Shown here: positions 1-8,942 of the stretch, in pieces | How the letters are laid out: each line of letters begins with the position of its first letter | Position numbering within the stretch: position 1 is the first letter of the stretch | DNA from: Streptomyces sp. f51 | GTDB taxonomy: Bacteria > Actinomycetota > Actinomycetes > Streptomycetales > Streptomycetaceae | Length of the DNA stretch: 64,000 nucleotides | Direction: 5' to 3' | Assembly: GCF_037940415.1 (NCBI RefSeq) | Contig: NZ_CP149798.1 | Coordinates: 1,054,001-1,118,000, forward strand | Notes under the pieces: generated by a model | Database searches by the model: none | Told to the model about the DNA's origin: nothing | The model's input: only the letters and a program-made list of their open reading frames with translations | Translations under genes and position numbers: made by a program

Positions 1-723
1 GCGGAACACCGCACCGGCTGTCTTGCCCTGGTCTCGGACGACATGGCGCGCGCCGAGGTGCTGCTGCGCTCGGCGCTGGACCGCTATCACGAGATCGGGG
101 AGCTCAACAGCAACGTGCTGATGGGCCAGGTCGAACTGGCGATGGCCCTGGCCTTCCAGGGCGACATGCCGGCCGCGGTGAAACTGTGCGAGGACGTCCG
201 CGGGGTGTGCGAGGACCACGGGGAGCGCTGGGCGCTCGCGTACGCGCTGTACGTCCTCGCCTACCAGGCCCACTCCGAGGGCGATCACGCGAGGGCCCGC
301 GGTCTGCTGGAGCAGGGGCTCGGGATCGCGAACGGTTTCCACGATCTGCTCGGTGCCGTTCTCGCGGTCGAGCTGCTCGCCCTGGTCACGGTGGTGGAGG
401 GGGACGCCGCCGAGGCCGCACTGCTCCAGGGGGCGGCGTCGCGGATGTGGCCGTCGGTGGGCCTACCGCTGTTCGGTTCGGCGTACTACAACGCGCCGCA
501 CGAGCGGTGCGCGGCCCTTTCCCGGCAGCAGCTGGGCGACGAGCGGTACGAGGAGTGCGTACGCGCGGGAGAGCTGCTCGGGCAGGACGCGGCCGTCGCG
601 CGGGCGCTCGGCGGGGCCGGGGTGCCGGCGCTCGGGGCGGTGCCGTCGCAGCGACGACTGCCCCCGGACGTGCGAGAGCCCGCCGTCTCGCCCACCTCGA
701 AGGGCGGGGAGACGACGGGCTGA
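1..723 (+). CDS. C-terminal part of TPR-containing regulator (5' end outside window)
   Basis: The frame is open from base 1, so the gene begins outside the window and 240 residues are visible. The sequence is all-helical, with repeated A/L/G-rich helix pairs typical of TPR arrays, such as the stretch ending in ARGLLEQGLGIA. In streptomycetes such arrays close large ATPase regulators of the AfsR or LuxR (LAL) type. The last 40 residues are Pro/Arg-rich and contain no helix-turn-helix, so a DNA-binding domain, if present, must be N-terminal. It converges on rpsD with a 39-bp gap. The TPR assignment is a pattern judgement; the regulator function is inference. Confidence 0.6.
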   Translation, partial: AEHRTGCLALVSDDMARAEVLLRSALDRYHEIGELNSNVLMGQVELAMALAFQGDMPAAVKLCEDVRGVCEDHGERWALAYALYVLAYQAHSEGDHARARGLLEQGLGIANGFHDLLGAVLAVELLALVTVVEGDAAEAALLQGAASRMWPSVGLPLFGSAYYNAPHERCAALSRQQLGDERYEECVRAGELLGQDAAVARALGGAGVPALGAVPSQRRLPPDVREPAVSPTSKGGETTG

Positions 724-762
724 CGTTGACGCGCAGGTGGTACCGCGTCCGCTGTCGGAAGA

Positions 763-1377
763 TCAGCGGGCGTAGTACTCGACGACGAGCTGCTCGTCGC
801 AGATCACCGGGATCTCCTTGCGGTTCGGCTCGCGGTCCAGGCGGAAGGCCAGGGCGGCGAGGTTCACCTGGAGGTAGCGCGGGGTCTCACCGTCGGGGGC
901 GAAGCCACCGGCGCGGGAAACCTCGAACAGCGTCTTGCTGCGGCTGCGCTCGCGGACCATCACGACGTCGTCGGGACGGACGCGGAACGAGGGCTTGTCG
1001 ACCTTCTGGCCGTTGACCTCGATGTGACCGTGCACGACCATCTGGCGGGCCTGGTAGATCGTGCGGGCGATGCCCGAACGAAGGACCAGCGCGTCGAGAC
1101 GACGCTCCAGCTCGATGATCAGGGCCTCACCGGTCTTGCCCTGGACCTTGGAGGCACGCTCGTAGGCGCGGACGAGCTGGCGCTCGGACACGTCGTACTG
1201 CGCGCGCAGACGCTGCTTCTCGAGCAGACGGACCTTGTAGTCCGAGTTCTGCTTGCGGCCACGGCCGTGCTCGCCCGGCGGGTAGGGGCGGGCCTCGAAG
1301 TACTTGACGGCCTTCGGGGTCAGCGCGATACCGAGCGCACGCGACTTCTTGACCTTGGGGCGGGACTGATTCGCCAC
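763..1377 (-). CDS. rpsD: 30S ribosomal protein S4
   Basis: 204 residues, the normal length for S4, a primary 16S rRNA-binding protein that starts assembly of the small-subunit body. The start is GTG ([19 protein letters not shown]). The N-terminal part is basic; the S4 RNA-binding domain lies near residues 90-155 ([20 protein letters not shown], then [14 protein letters not shown]). The four zinc-binding cysteines of C+ S4 proteins are absent, leaving one Cys near the C-terminus, so this is the zinc-independent C- form. The gene stands alone rather than in the S13-S11-rpoA operon. The 321-bp region upstream could hold its promoter and any autoregulatory leader. Confidence 0.97.
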   Translation of the reverse strand: MANQSRPKVKKSRALGIALTPKAVKYFEARPYPPGEHGRGRKQNSDYKVRLLEKQRLRAQYDVSERQLVRAYERASKVQGKTGEALIIELERRLDALVLRSGIARTIYQARQMVVHGHIEVNGQKVDKPSFRVRPDDVVMVRERSRSKTLFEVSRAGGFAPDGETPRYLQVNLAALAFRLDREPNRKEIPVICDEQLVVEYYAR

Positions 1378-1698
1378 TGTCTGTATCTCTTTCCTGTTTC
1401 CGGCTCACCCGGTTAAAGGAGGTCGCATCCGCAGCCGGGGAAACCCCGCGGGTCCTGACGGACCTGCCGGGCAGCCGCTCCCTGGTCTGGGCACAACGTG
1501 CAGCACACGAGTAGCCCACCGACCGTTCCCGGAGACCGGGTGGTGGTGGGCAGCCCGCGACACCTTCGACGGTGCGCGACGCTCCTGGATCCCCTCGCCG
1601 TACGCATACGGTGCGGGGTTCCGGCTGGATGTCCCGTTGGGTGATGCCGACCGGAGCCGGACACGGGACGCAGCGCTTCGAGCCATGCTACAGGGTGG
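1378..1698. other. intergenic region upstream of rpsD (321 bp)
   Basis: No gene is visible. On the minus strand the last 30 bases before rpsD contain a purine-rich AGGAAAGAGA that can serve as ribosome binding site. The rest is GC-rich with short inverted repeats, for instance around 1437-1456. It must contain the rpsD promoter, but no clear -10/-35 pair could be chosen. Confidence 0.5.
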
Positions 1699-3054
1699 TC
1701 AGGCGCGTCCTCTACCGAGGTGTTTCCTGGTCCACTCCACCGCGTCGGCGTACCGCGCCTCGGCGCCGTGCCGGGTCGGCGCGTAGTACTCCCGGTCCTT
1801 GAGCGTCTCGGGCGCGTACTGCTGGGCCGCGATGCCCTCGGGCAGGTCGTGCGGATACACATACCCCTGGGCGTGCCCGAGCTTGGCCGCGCCCTTGTAG
1901 TGCCCGTCGCGCAGATGGGCGGGCACCGGGCCCGTGTGCCCCTTGCGCACGTCCTCCATGGCGGCGCCGATGGCCGTGGTCGCGGCGTTGGACTTGGGGG
2001 CCAGCGCGAGGGCGATGGTGGCGTGGCTGAGGATGAGCGCGGCCTCGGGGAAGCCGATCATCGCGACGGCCTGGGCGGCGGCCACGGCCGTGGGCAGCGC
2101 GTTCGGGTCGGCGAGGCCGATGTCCTCGCTCGCGGAGATCATCAGGCGGCGCGCGATGAAACGGGGGTCCTCCCCCGCCTCGATCATCCGGGCCAGGTAG
2201 TGCAGGGCGGCGTCCACGTCGGAGCCGCGGATGGACTTGATGAGGGCGCTCGCCACGTCGTAGTGCTGGTCGCCGTCGCGGTCGTACTTCACGGCGGCGC
2301 GGTCGACCGTCTCCTCCAGCGTCTGGAGCGTGATCTCCGGCTCGCCCTTGTCGAGGGCGGCGCCGGCCGCCGCCTCCAGGGCGGTCAGGGCGCGGCGGGC
2401 GTCGCCGCCCGCGATGCGCAGCAGATGCTTCTCGGCGTCCCCGGGCAGGGCGACGGACCCCTTGAGACCGCGCTCGGCGTCCAGGGCCCGGCGCAGCAGT
2501 CCGCGCAGGTCGTCGTCGGTGAGCGGTTCGAGGGTGAGCAGGAGGGAGCGGGAGAGCAGCGGCGAGATCACCGAGAAGTACGGGTTCTCGGTGGTCGCGG
2601 CGATCAGGGTCACCCAGCGGTTCTCGACCGCCGGGAGCAGGGAGTCCTGCTGGGCCTTGCTGAAACGGTGGATCTCGTCCAGGAAGAGGACGGTCTCCTT
2701 GCCGTAGCCGCCGGCGGCGCGGCGGGCACCCTCGATGACCGCACGCACCTCCTTGACGCCCGCGGTGATCGCGGAGAGTTCCACGAAGCGCTTGTCGGTG
2801 GCCTTGGAGACGACGTACGCGAGGGTCGTCTTGCCGGTGCCCGGCGGTCCCCAGAGGATCACCGAGGACGGTCCGGCCGGGCCTCCGCTTCCCTCGGCCA
2901 CGAGTCTGCGCAGGGGAGAGCCCGGCTTCAGCAGATGCTGCTGCCCCACGACCTCGTCGAGGGTGCGCGGGCGCATCCGTACGGCCAGGGGGCTGCCGGA
3001 CGGGTCCTTCTCCTGGCGTTCTTCCGCGGCGGCGGTGAACAGGTCGGGCTCCAC
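1699..3054 (-). CDS. rarA: replication-associated recombination AAA+ ATPase RarA/MgsA
   Basis: 451 residues with a GTG start ([20 protein letters not shown]). A clamp-loader-like AAA+ core follows: Walker [16 protein letters not shown] near residue 70, Walker [21 protein letters not shown] near 125, then sensor/Arg-finger residues [13 protein letters not shown]. The C-terminal MgsA_C tetramerisation region contains [13 protein letters not shown] and the family tail [13 protein letters not shown]. RarA acts on stalled replication forks and single-strand gaps. Members of this family lie near hisS and relA in mycobacteria too, which supports orthology. It is transcribed towards rpsD and nothing in the sequence indicates its regulation. 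Confidence 0.95.
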   Translation of the reverse strand: MEPDLFTAAAEERQEKDPSGSPLAVRMRPRTLDEVVGQQHLLKPGSPLRRLVAEGSGGPAGPSSVILWGPPGTGKTTLAYVVSKATDKRFVELSAITAGVKEVRAVIEGARRAAGGYGKETVLFLDEIHRFSKAQQDSLLPAVENRWVTLIAATTENPYFSVISPLLSRSLLLTLEPLTDDDLRGLLRRALDAERGLKGSVALPGDAEKHLLRIAGGDARRALTALEAAAGAALDKGEPEITLQTLEETVDRAAVKYDRDGDQHYDVASALIKSIRGSDVDAALHYLARMIEAGEDPRFIARRLMISASEDIGLADPNALPTAVAAAQAVAMIGFPEAALILSHATIALALAPKSNAATTAIGAAMEDVRKGHTGPVPAHLRDGHYKGAAKLGHAQGYVYPHDLPEGIAAQQYAPETLKDREYYAPTRHGAEARYADAVEWTRKHLGRGRA

Positions 3055-3158
3055 GCTCGAAACCCTATGTCACGCCACCGACAATCCCTCCCGGGCCGTG
3101 GACCGCGGTCGCGGTCCCGCCCGCGGTCATGGCCGCTGTCGTGCTCGCGCGGAGCCCG

Positions 3159-3797
3159 TCAGCTGGTCCAGAAGTCCCACCAGCGGGTCAGGATCAGCAT
3201 GCCGATGATGCCGATGTGCAGGGTCGGCAGGACCCAGGTGAACTCGCCGAAGAAGCTCCTCGTCCAGCGCGGGGCGGGCAGGAAGCCGGCCCGGACGTTG
3301 AAGGAGGTCACATACCAGAACATGGTGATCGTGGCGACCCAGGCGAGGCTGCACCACAGGCACAGCGAGTTGATCCGGTACAGCGACTGGAACTGGAGCC
3401 AGGTGCAGAACGCGACCCCGAAGAGCGTGCCCGCGTTGAAGGTCAGCCAGTACCAGCGCGGGAAGGTGGCCCGCGCGAGCAGGCTCACACCGACGCAGAT
3501 CACGATGCCGTAGGCGACCAGGCCCATCATCGGGTTCGGGAAGCCGAAGGCCGAGGCCTGGGCGCTCTTCATGATGTTGCCGCAGGAGACCACCGGGTTC
3601 AGGCTGCACCCCGGGACGAAGTTCGGGTTCTCCAGCAGCTTGAACTTGTCGATCGTGATGACCCACGCGGCAAGGAGACCGGCCGCCCCCGTGATCACCA
3701 GCAGCACGGCGAGAGCGCGGCCGGCGCCGACGGTCCGCGCGACGGCGGCGGGGCGTTCCTGATCGGTCGGGACGTCCTTGACTGTCGTCTTGTTCAT
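3159..3797 (-). CDS. vitamin K epoxide reductase (VKOR) family protein
   Basis: 212 residues from an ATG at 3797 (MNKTTVKDVPTDQERPA). A longer in-frame reading exists but would run into the divergent ABC gene. Four to five membrane segments are visible. The VKOR cysteines are all present: a loop pair C64 and C72 (PGCSLNPVVSC) and the active-site CLWC at 146-149. Bacterial VKOR reoxidises DsbA-like thiol oxidases with quinone and replaces DsbB, so the likely role is oxidative folding of exported proteins. No DsbA partner is adjacent; a CPDC thioredoxin-fold protein lies about 41 kb away at 44147. The start was chosen for family-like length and lack of overlap with the neighbour. Confidence 0.9.
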   Translation of the reverse strand: MNKTTVKDVPTDQERPAAVARTVGAGRALAVLLVITGAAGLLAAWVITIDKFKLLENPNFVPGCSLNPVVSCGNIMKSAQASAFGFPNPMMGLVAYGIVICVGVSLLARATFPRWYWLTFNAGTLFGVAFCTWLQFQSLYRINSLCLWCSLAWVATITMFWYVTSFNVRAGFLPAPRWTRSFFGEFTWVLPTLHIGIIGMLILTRWWDFWTS

Positions 3798-3936
3798 CAC
3801 GCCGTTTCCGTAGCTTCGAAGGGGCCTGCGGGCAGGCTCATTGTGCCGTACCCGCCCGGCCTCCCACCGTTCGGTGGACATAAGAAGGTACGCACGGAGG
3901 CCCCGGAACGCTCGGTTCGGGGAGAGGCTCGTGCGC

Positions 3937-4803
3937 ATGACGACACAAGCGGATCAACTCGCGGTGGACGTACGGGGACTGCGCAAGCAGTACGGGGACG
4001 TGACCGCGGTCGACGGTATCGATCTGGGCATCAGGCGGGGCGAGGTGTTCGGCCTGCTCGGGCCGAACGGCGCGGGCAAGAGCACCACCGTGGAGATCCT
4101 CCAGGGCAATCGCCGGCGGGACGCGGGCGAGGTCTCGGTCCTCGGCTCGGACCCGGCGACGGGCACGCGCGCGTGGCGCGCGCGGGTGGGAATCGTCTGG
4201 CAGGACGAATCCGCGCCCGCCGAGTTGACGGTGGGCGAGACGGTGAGGCATTTCTCCCGTTATTACCCGAATCCCCGCGACCCGGGGGAAGTCATCGGCC
4301 TGGTCGGCCTCGAGGAGAAGGAGGGCAGCAGGATCAAGTCGCTCTCGGGCGGCCAGCGCCGGCGGCTCGACGTGGCGCTCGGAGTGATCGGCGGACCCGA
4401 GCTGCTGCTCCTGGACGAGCCGACCACGGGCTTCGACCCGGCGGCACGACGGCAGTTCTGGGAGCTGATCCGCAAGCTGGCCGACGAGGGCACGACCATC
4501 CTCCTGACCACGCACTACCTGGAGGAGGCCGAGGCCCTCGCGGACCGGCTCGCGGTCGTCGCGCGGGGCCGGGTCGTGGCCGAGGGCGAACCCGCCGCGC
4601 TGCGCGAACGGTTCGGCACCGAGGCCACGGTGGAGTGGACGGAGGCGGACGGCAGCCCGCGCGGCGAACGCACGGACACCCCCACCAGAACGGTGGCCGA
4701 ACTCATCCGCCGCTTCGACGGGGAGATCCCGGGACTGCGGGTGAGCCGCCCCACCCTGGAGGACGTCTATCTGCGACTGACCGGCCAGGAGGACGCGCGA
4801 TGA
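3937..4803 (+). CDS. ABC transporter ATP-binding protein (DrrA-like)
   Basis: 288 residues from the ATG at 3937, preceded by GGAGAGG; a GTG two codons upstream is an alternative. Walker A is LGPNGAGKSTTVEI near residue 45, the Q-loop is WQDES, the signature LSGGQRRRLDVALG and Walker B LLLLDEPTTGFDP, followed by the switch His in LLTTHYLEEAEALADR. The C-terminal 60 residues match the DrrA-type extension. It pairs with the ABC-2 permease that starts inside its stop codon. Such two-gene exporters move antibiotics, lipids or hydrophobic drugs; the substrate here cannot be told. It is divergent from the VKOR gene. Confidence 0.93.
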   Translation: MTTQADQLAVDVRGLRKQYGDVTAVDGIDLGIRRGEVFGLLGPNGAGKSTTVEILQGNRRRDAGEVSVLGSDPATGTRAWRARVGIVWQDESAPAELTVGETVRHFSRYYPNPRDPGEVIGLVGLEEKEGSRIKSLSGGQRRRLDVALGVIGGPELLLLDEPTTGFDPAARRQFWELIRKLADEGTTILLTTHYLEEAEALADRLAVVARGRVVAEGEPAALRERFGTEATVEWTEADGSPRGERTDTPTRTVAELIRRFDGEIPGLRVSRPTLEDVYLRLTGQEDAR

Positions 4804-5645
4804 CCACGACCGGTGTACGCCAGGAGACGGGCAACGCCTCCGGACGGCTCCCCGGCGCCTGGGGCCTCGGACTGGGCCGCGGCGGCCTGGAGATCAGGCA
4901 GTTCTTCCGACAGCGCGACCAGGTGGTGTTCACGTTCGCCTTCCCGGTCGTCTTCCTGTTCCTGTTCGCGTCGATCTTCAGCAACGACGTGAAGGGCGCG
5001 GGCATCACCGCCTCGCAGCTGTACGTCCCGGCGATGATGGCCGCGGGCATCATGTCGACCAGCTTCCAGTCCCTCGGCATCTCGATCGCGATCGAACGGG
5101 ACGAGAAGGTGCTGCGCCGGCTGCGCGGCACTCCGATGCCACCGGCCGCGTACTTCTTCGGCAAGATATGGCTGGTCCTGGTGACCGGCGCCCTGGAGAC
5201 GGCGATCCTGCTCACCGCGGGCACCACGCTCTACGGCGTCGACCTGCCCTCGGACCCCGCCAGGTGGGCCGACTTCGGATGGATCTTCGTCCTCGGGCTC
5301 ACGGCCTGCGCCCTGCTCGGCATCGCGGTCAGCTCGGTCCCGAAGTCCGGCAAGAGCGCCACCTCGGTGGTCGTCCTGCCCTTCCTCGTCCTTCAGTTCA
5401 TCTCCGGGGTGTACATCTCCGTCGACACCATCCCGGACTGGATGCTCAACATCGGCGCGCTGTTCCCGCTCAAGTGGATGTGCCAGGGGCTGCGCGGGGT
5501 GTTCCTGCCCGACTCCGCGAAGGTCCTGGAGCAGACGGGCGACTGGGAGTTCGGGCGGGTCGCGCTGGTGCTCGGGGCGTGGTGCCTCGGAGGGCTGCTG
5601 CTGTGCCTGCTGACGTTCCGGTGGAAGAACCGGCGCGACGGCTGA
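4800..5645 (+). CDS. ABC-2 type transporter permease
   Basis: 281 residues. The start codon overlaps the stop of the ATPase gene (ATGA, 4800-4803), implying coupled translation. About six membrane segments are seen, beginning with QVVFTFAFPVVFLFLFASIF and including the ABC-2 region VVVLPFLVLQFISGVYIS. An N-terminal cytosolic stretch and a charged C-terminal tail (FRWKNRRDG) agree with DrrB-like permeases. Together with the preceding ATPase it should form a dimeric efflux pump. It converges on hisS; hairpins in the 160-bp gap probably end both transcripts. Confidence 0.92.
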   Translation: MTTTGVRQETGNASGRLPGAWGLGLGRGGLEIRQFFRQRDQVVFTFAFPVVFLFLFASIFSNDVKGAGITASQLYVPAMMAAGIMSTSFQSLGISIAIERDEKVLRRLRGTPMPPAAYFFGKIWLVLVTGALETAILLTAGTTLYGVDLPSDPARWADFGWIFVLGLTACALLGIAVSSVPKSGKSATSVVVLPFLVLQFISGVYISVDTIPDWMLNIGALFPLKWMCQGLRGVFLPDSAKVLEQTGDWEFGRVALVLGAWCLGGLLLCLLTFRWKNRRDG

Positions 5646-5665
5646 CCACTCCGGCCGGGCGCCCG

Positions 5666-5792
5666 CTCCGGTACCGGACGGCCGCGGCGCCCCCTCCGGT
5701 ACCGGACAGGTCCACCGCGCGCCGTCACGGTGCCGGACCAGGACAGGTCCGGCGCCGGACGGGGCCCGCCCCGGTGGGAGTCGGCCACCGGG
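5666..5792. terminator. repeat- and hairpin-rich gap between convergent ABC permease and hisS
   Basis: Two direct copies of CTCCGGTACCGGAC lie at 5666-5679 and 5694-5707. A perfect 14-bp palindrome GTCCGGCGCCGGAC spans 5747-5760, and a hairpin with 8-bp arms CCCGGTGG/CCACCGGG spans 5770-5792. The position between convergent genes suits a bidirectional terminator. There is no T-run, as is common in streptomycetes. Confidence 0.45.
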
Positions 5793-5807
5793 ACGGGGTC
5801 GAGCGCG

Positions 5808-7070
5808 TCAGCCCAGGCGCGAGCGCAGTTCGGCCACGATCTCGCCGGTCGCGACCGCCGCCTGCTCCCCGGACTCCATGTCCTTGAGCTGCACGACGCC
5901 CTCGGCGAGATCACGCTCACCGGCGACGACCGTGAAGCGGGCCCCGCTGCGGTTCGCGTTCTTCATCGCGCCCTTGAGGCCCTTGGCGCCGTACGAGAAG
6001 TCGGCGGCGACACCGGCCCTGCGCAGCTCGGTGACCACACCGAACAGCAGCCGGCGGGCCTCCTCGCCCAGCGGCACCGCGAACACGCTGGTGGCCGCGG
6101 GGAGTTCGAGCTCCACGCCCTCCGCCTCCAGCGCGAGCACCGTACGGTCGACGCCCAGCGCCCAGCCGACGGACGGCAGCGCGGGGCCGCCGATCATCTC
6201 GGACAGCCCGTCGTAACGGCCGCCGCCGCCCACCGCGGACTGCGAGCCGAGCCCGTCGTGCACGAACTCGAAGGTCGTGCGCGTGTAGTAGTCCAGACCG
6301 CGCACCAGCTTGGGGTCGTCCTCGAAGGAGACGCCCGCCGCCGTGATCAGGTCGCGGACCTCCTCGTGGTACGCCTTGCACGCGTCGCAGAGGTAGTCGC
6401 GCAGCAACGGCGCCCCGCCCAGCTGCTTCTGGACGTCCTCGCGCTTGTCGTCGAGCACGCGCAGTGGGTTGATCTCCGCGCGGCGCAGCGTCTCCTCGTC
6501 GAGGTCCAGGCCGCGCAGGAAGTCCTGGAGCGCGGCCCGGTAGACGGGACGGCACTCTTTGTCGCCCAGGCTGTTCAGCAGGATGCGGAAGTTCCGCAGG
6601 CCGAGCGAGCGGTACGCCTGGTCGGCCAGGATGATCAGCTCGGCGTCGAGCGCCGGGTCCTCGGCTCCGATCGCCTCGGCGCCCACCTGGGAGAAGTGGC
6701 GGTAACGGCCCTTCTGGGGGCGCTCGTAGCGGTAGTACGAGCCCGAGTACCAGAGCTTGACGGGGAGGTTGCCCGCCTTGTGCAGGTTGGCCTCGAGCGC
6801 CGCGCGCAGGACGGAGGCGGTTCCCTCGGGGCGCAGGGCGAGCCTGTCGCCGCCCTTGGTCTCGAAGGCGTACATCTCCTTGGTCACGATGTCGGTGGAC
6901 TCGCCGACCCCGCGCGCGAACAGCTCGACGTTCTCGAAGCCGGGTGTCTCGATGTAGCCGTAGCCGGAGTTGCGCAGCGGGGCCGCGATGGCCTCGCGGA
7001 CCGCGAGGTACTTGGCGCTGTCCGGCGGGATGAGGTCGTACGTGCCCTTGGGGGCCCTGAAGGTGCTCAC
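5808..7070 (-). CDS. hisS: histidyl-tRNA synthetase
   Basis: 420 residues from a GTG at 7070 ([18 protein letters not shown]), the usual beginning of actinobacterial HisRS. Class II motifs are present: motif 2 [17 protein letters not shown], the histidine-specific [15 protein letters not shown] and [15 protein letters not shown], and motif 3 [17 protein letters not shown]. The C-terminal 90 residues form the anticodon-binding alpha/beta domain. It lies 10 bp downstream of the metallo-hydrolase gene, so the two form an operon, an arrangement shared with mycobacteria. Confidence 0.97.
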   Translation of the reverse strand: MSTFRAPKGTYDLIPPDSAKYLAVREAIAAPLRNSGYGYIETPGFENVELFARGVGESTDIVTKEMYAFETKGGDRLALRPEGTASVLRAALEANLHKAGNLPVKLWYSGSYYRYERPQKGRYRHFSQVGAEAIGAEDPALDAELIILADQAYRSLGLRNFRILLNSLGDKECRPVYRAALQDFLRGLDLDEETLRRAEINPLRVLDDKREDVQKQLGGAPLLRDYLCDACKAYHEEVRDLITAAGVSFEDDPKLVRGLDYYTRTTFEFVHDGLGSQSAVGGGGRYDGLSEMIGGPALPSVGWALGVDRTVLALEAEGVELELPAATSVFAVPLGEEARRLLFGVVTELRRAGVAADFSYGAKGLKGAMKNANRSGARFTVVAGERDLAEGVVQLKDMESGEQAAVATGEIVAELRSRLG

Positions 7071-7080
7071 GGAAGTCTTG

Positions 7081-7794
7081 TCACATTCCTCGTCGAGGAG
7101 CGGAGGTCGGGTCCGCTCCCAGCCCGGCGGCCACCTGCCGAAGGTACGGGTTGGTGGCGCGCTCCTGGCCGATGGTCGTCTGGGGGCCGTGGCCGGACAG
7201 CACCACGGTCGAGTCGTCGAGCGGCAGGCACACACGGCCCAGCGAGTCGAGCATCTCGTCCATGTCGCCGCCCGGCAGATCGGTGCGTCCGATGGAGCCG
7301 GCGAACAGCAGATCCCCGGAGAAGAAGACGGACGGGACGTCCGCGTTCTCGGGCATCCGGAACGTCACCGACCCCTTCGTATGGCCCGGGGCGTGCGCGA
7401 CGGAGAGGTCGAGGCCCGCCAGCTTCAGTTCCGCGCCGTCGGTCAGGGTCCGCACGTCGTCGGGCTCCCCCACGGTCAGCTCGCCCATCAGCGGCATTCC
7501 GATGGACCGGCCGAGCGCCTTCTCGGGGTCGCTCATCATGTAGCGGTCCGCCGGGTGGATCCAGGCCGGCACGTCGTTGGCTCCGCACACCGGGACGACC
7601 GAGGCGACATGGTCGATGTGGCCATGGGTCAGGATGACCGCGACGGGCTTGAGCCGATGCTTCTTGAGCGCGTCCTCGACTCCCTGAGCGGCCTGATGGC
7701 CCGGGTCGATGATGACGCACTCCTCACCCGCGGCGGGGGCGACCAGGTAACAGTTGGTCCCCCAGGCCCCGGCGGGGAACCCGGCAATGAGCAC
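7081..7794 (-). CDS. MBL-fold metallo-hydrolase (glyoxalase II-like)
   Basis: 237 residues from a GTG at 7794 ([18 protein letters not shown]). The metallo-beta-lactamase signature [12 protein letters not shown] supplies the HxHxDH metal ligands; further ligands are the His in [10 protein letters not shown], the Asp in FFSGDLLF and the His in VLSGHGPQT. It resembles glyoxalase II/YcbL-type thioesterases, so hydrolysis of S-acyl or lactoyl thiols is plausible, perhaps mycothiol conjugates in this phylum, but that is inference. First gene of the unit with hisS and divergent from the cyclophilin gene. Confidence 0.9.
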   Translation of the reverse strand: MLIAGFPAGAWGTNCYLVAPAAGEECVIIDPGHQAAQGVEDALKKHRLKPVAVILTHGHIDHVASVVPVCGANDVPAWIHPADRYMMSDPEKALGRSIGMPLMGELTVGEPDDVRTLTDGAELKLAGLDLSVAHAPGHTKGSVTFRMPENADVPSVFFSGDLLFAGSIGRTDLPGGDMDEMLDSLGRVCLPLDDSTVVLSGHGPQTTIGQERATNPYLRQVAAGLGADPTSAPRRGM

Positions 7795-7973
7795 GATCGT
7801 CCTTCGTGGTGGCGTACGCGCTGGTGTCGTACGGGCGGTTGGCTGTGGATCAGAGCCTACCGGCGCTGCCGATTCCTCAGCGAACCCATATACGGTACGG
7901 GGCACACGCAGGCGGTCGGCTCACGCGACCCCCGCGTCCCACTCGCCGTACGAGACGCACGAGGAGAAACCCG

Positions 7974-8807
7974 GTGGTCAGCCAGGAACAGCGGCGGCGT
8001 CAGCTCGCCCGGGAGAAGTTCTTGCGACAGCAGCAGCGCCGCACATCCGCTCGACGAAGGACCCAAACCCGCAACGCGGTGATCGCGGCGGTCGTCGGCG
8101 TGCTCGTCGCGGGCGGTGCGACGGCTTACGCGACCGGGCTCTTCAAGAGCGACGACAAGAAGTCCAACGCGGGCGCCGAGGTGACGCCCAGCGCGACGCC
8201 GAGCGCGGCGCCGACGAGCAAAGCTCCCGATCCGTGCGAGAAGCCCGCGCCGGGTACGGTGAAGTCGCTCACGTGGAAGAAGGAGCCGGCCCTCACCATC
8301 GACAAGTCGGCCGCCTACACCATGAAGATGGCGACGACCTGCGGTGACATCGACATCGCCCTGAAGGCGTCGGCCGCCCCGCACACGGTGAACTCGTTCG
8401 ACTTCCTCGCCGGCAAGGGTTTCTTCGACCACACCAAGTGCCACCGGCTCACCACCAAGGGCATCTACGTCCTCCAGTGCGGCGACCCGACGGCCCAGGG
8501 CAGCGGCGGTCCGGGCTACACCATCCCGGACGAGAACCTGAAGGACGCGTCGCTCAAGAACAACACGTACCCGGCGGGCACGATCGCCATGGCCAACACC
8601 GGCCAGAAGCACACCGGCGGCAGCCAGTTCTTCCTGGTGTTCGCGGACAGTCAGCTTCCGCCCAGCTACACACCGTTCGGAACTATTTCCAAGTCCGGTC
8701 TGACGGTCCTCAAGAAGATCGCGGCCGCCGGTGAGAGCACGGGTCAGGGCGACGGCGCGCCGAACGCGACTGTCGTGATCAACAAGCTGACCGTGACGAA
8801 ATCCTGA
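7974..8807 (+). CDS. membrane-anchored cyclophilin-type peptidyl-prolyl isomerase
   Basis: 277 residues from a GTG at 7974, preceded by GAGGAG at 7961-7966. A very basic N-terminus (QQQRRTSARRRTQTR) is followed by one hydrophobic segment at about residues 30-48 (AVIAAVVGVLVAGGATAYA) and a Ser/Pro/Thr linker, so the catalytic part should lie outside the membrane. The cyclophilin domain runs from about residue 115 to the end, with FFDHTKCHRLT, GSGGPGYTIPDE and GGSQFFLVF. Prolyl cis-trans isomerisation of exported proteins is expected. It sits next to hisS and relA as the ppi gene does in mycobacteria. Confidence 0.92.
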   Translation: MVSQEQRRRQLAREKFLRQQQRRTSARRRTQTRNAVIAAVVGVLVAGGATAYATGLFKSDDKKSNAGAEVTPSATPSAAPTSKAPDPCEKPAPGTVKSLTWKKEPALTIDKSAAYTMKMATTCGDIDIALKASAAPHTVNSFDFLAGKGFFDHTKCHRLTTKGIYVLQCGDPTAQGSGGPGYTIPDENLKDASLKNNTYPAGTIAMANTGQKHTGGSQFFLVFADSQLPPSYTPFGTISKSGLTVLKKIAAAGESTGQGDGAPNATVVINKLTVTKS

Positions 8808-8942
8808 CCGTCAGCTGCTGAATTTCGGTCGCGCGGGATGCGGACAGCCGCCCCGCCGGTCGCCTATGTTGGCCGTGACGAAACTGTGGACGATGCCAGG
8901 GGGCGCTGAAGCCCCCCGCAGGCATCATGTGGAGGAGGCGCT

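Noticed and set aside
3129..5645. An 838-codon plus-strand frame starting inside the VKOR gene
   Set aside because: Only its last 281 codons are the ABC permease, which begins at 4800 with an ATGA overlap; the rest is antisense or out of frame to real genes.
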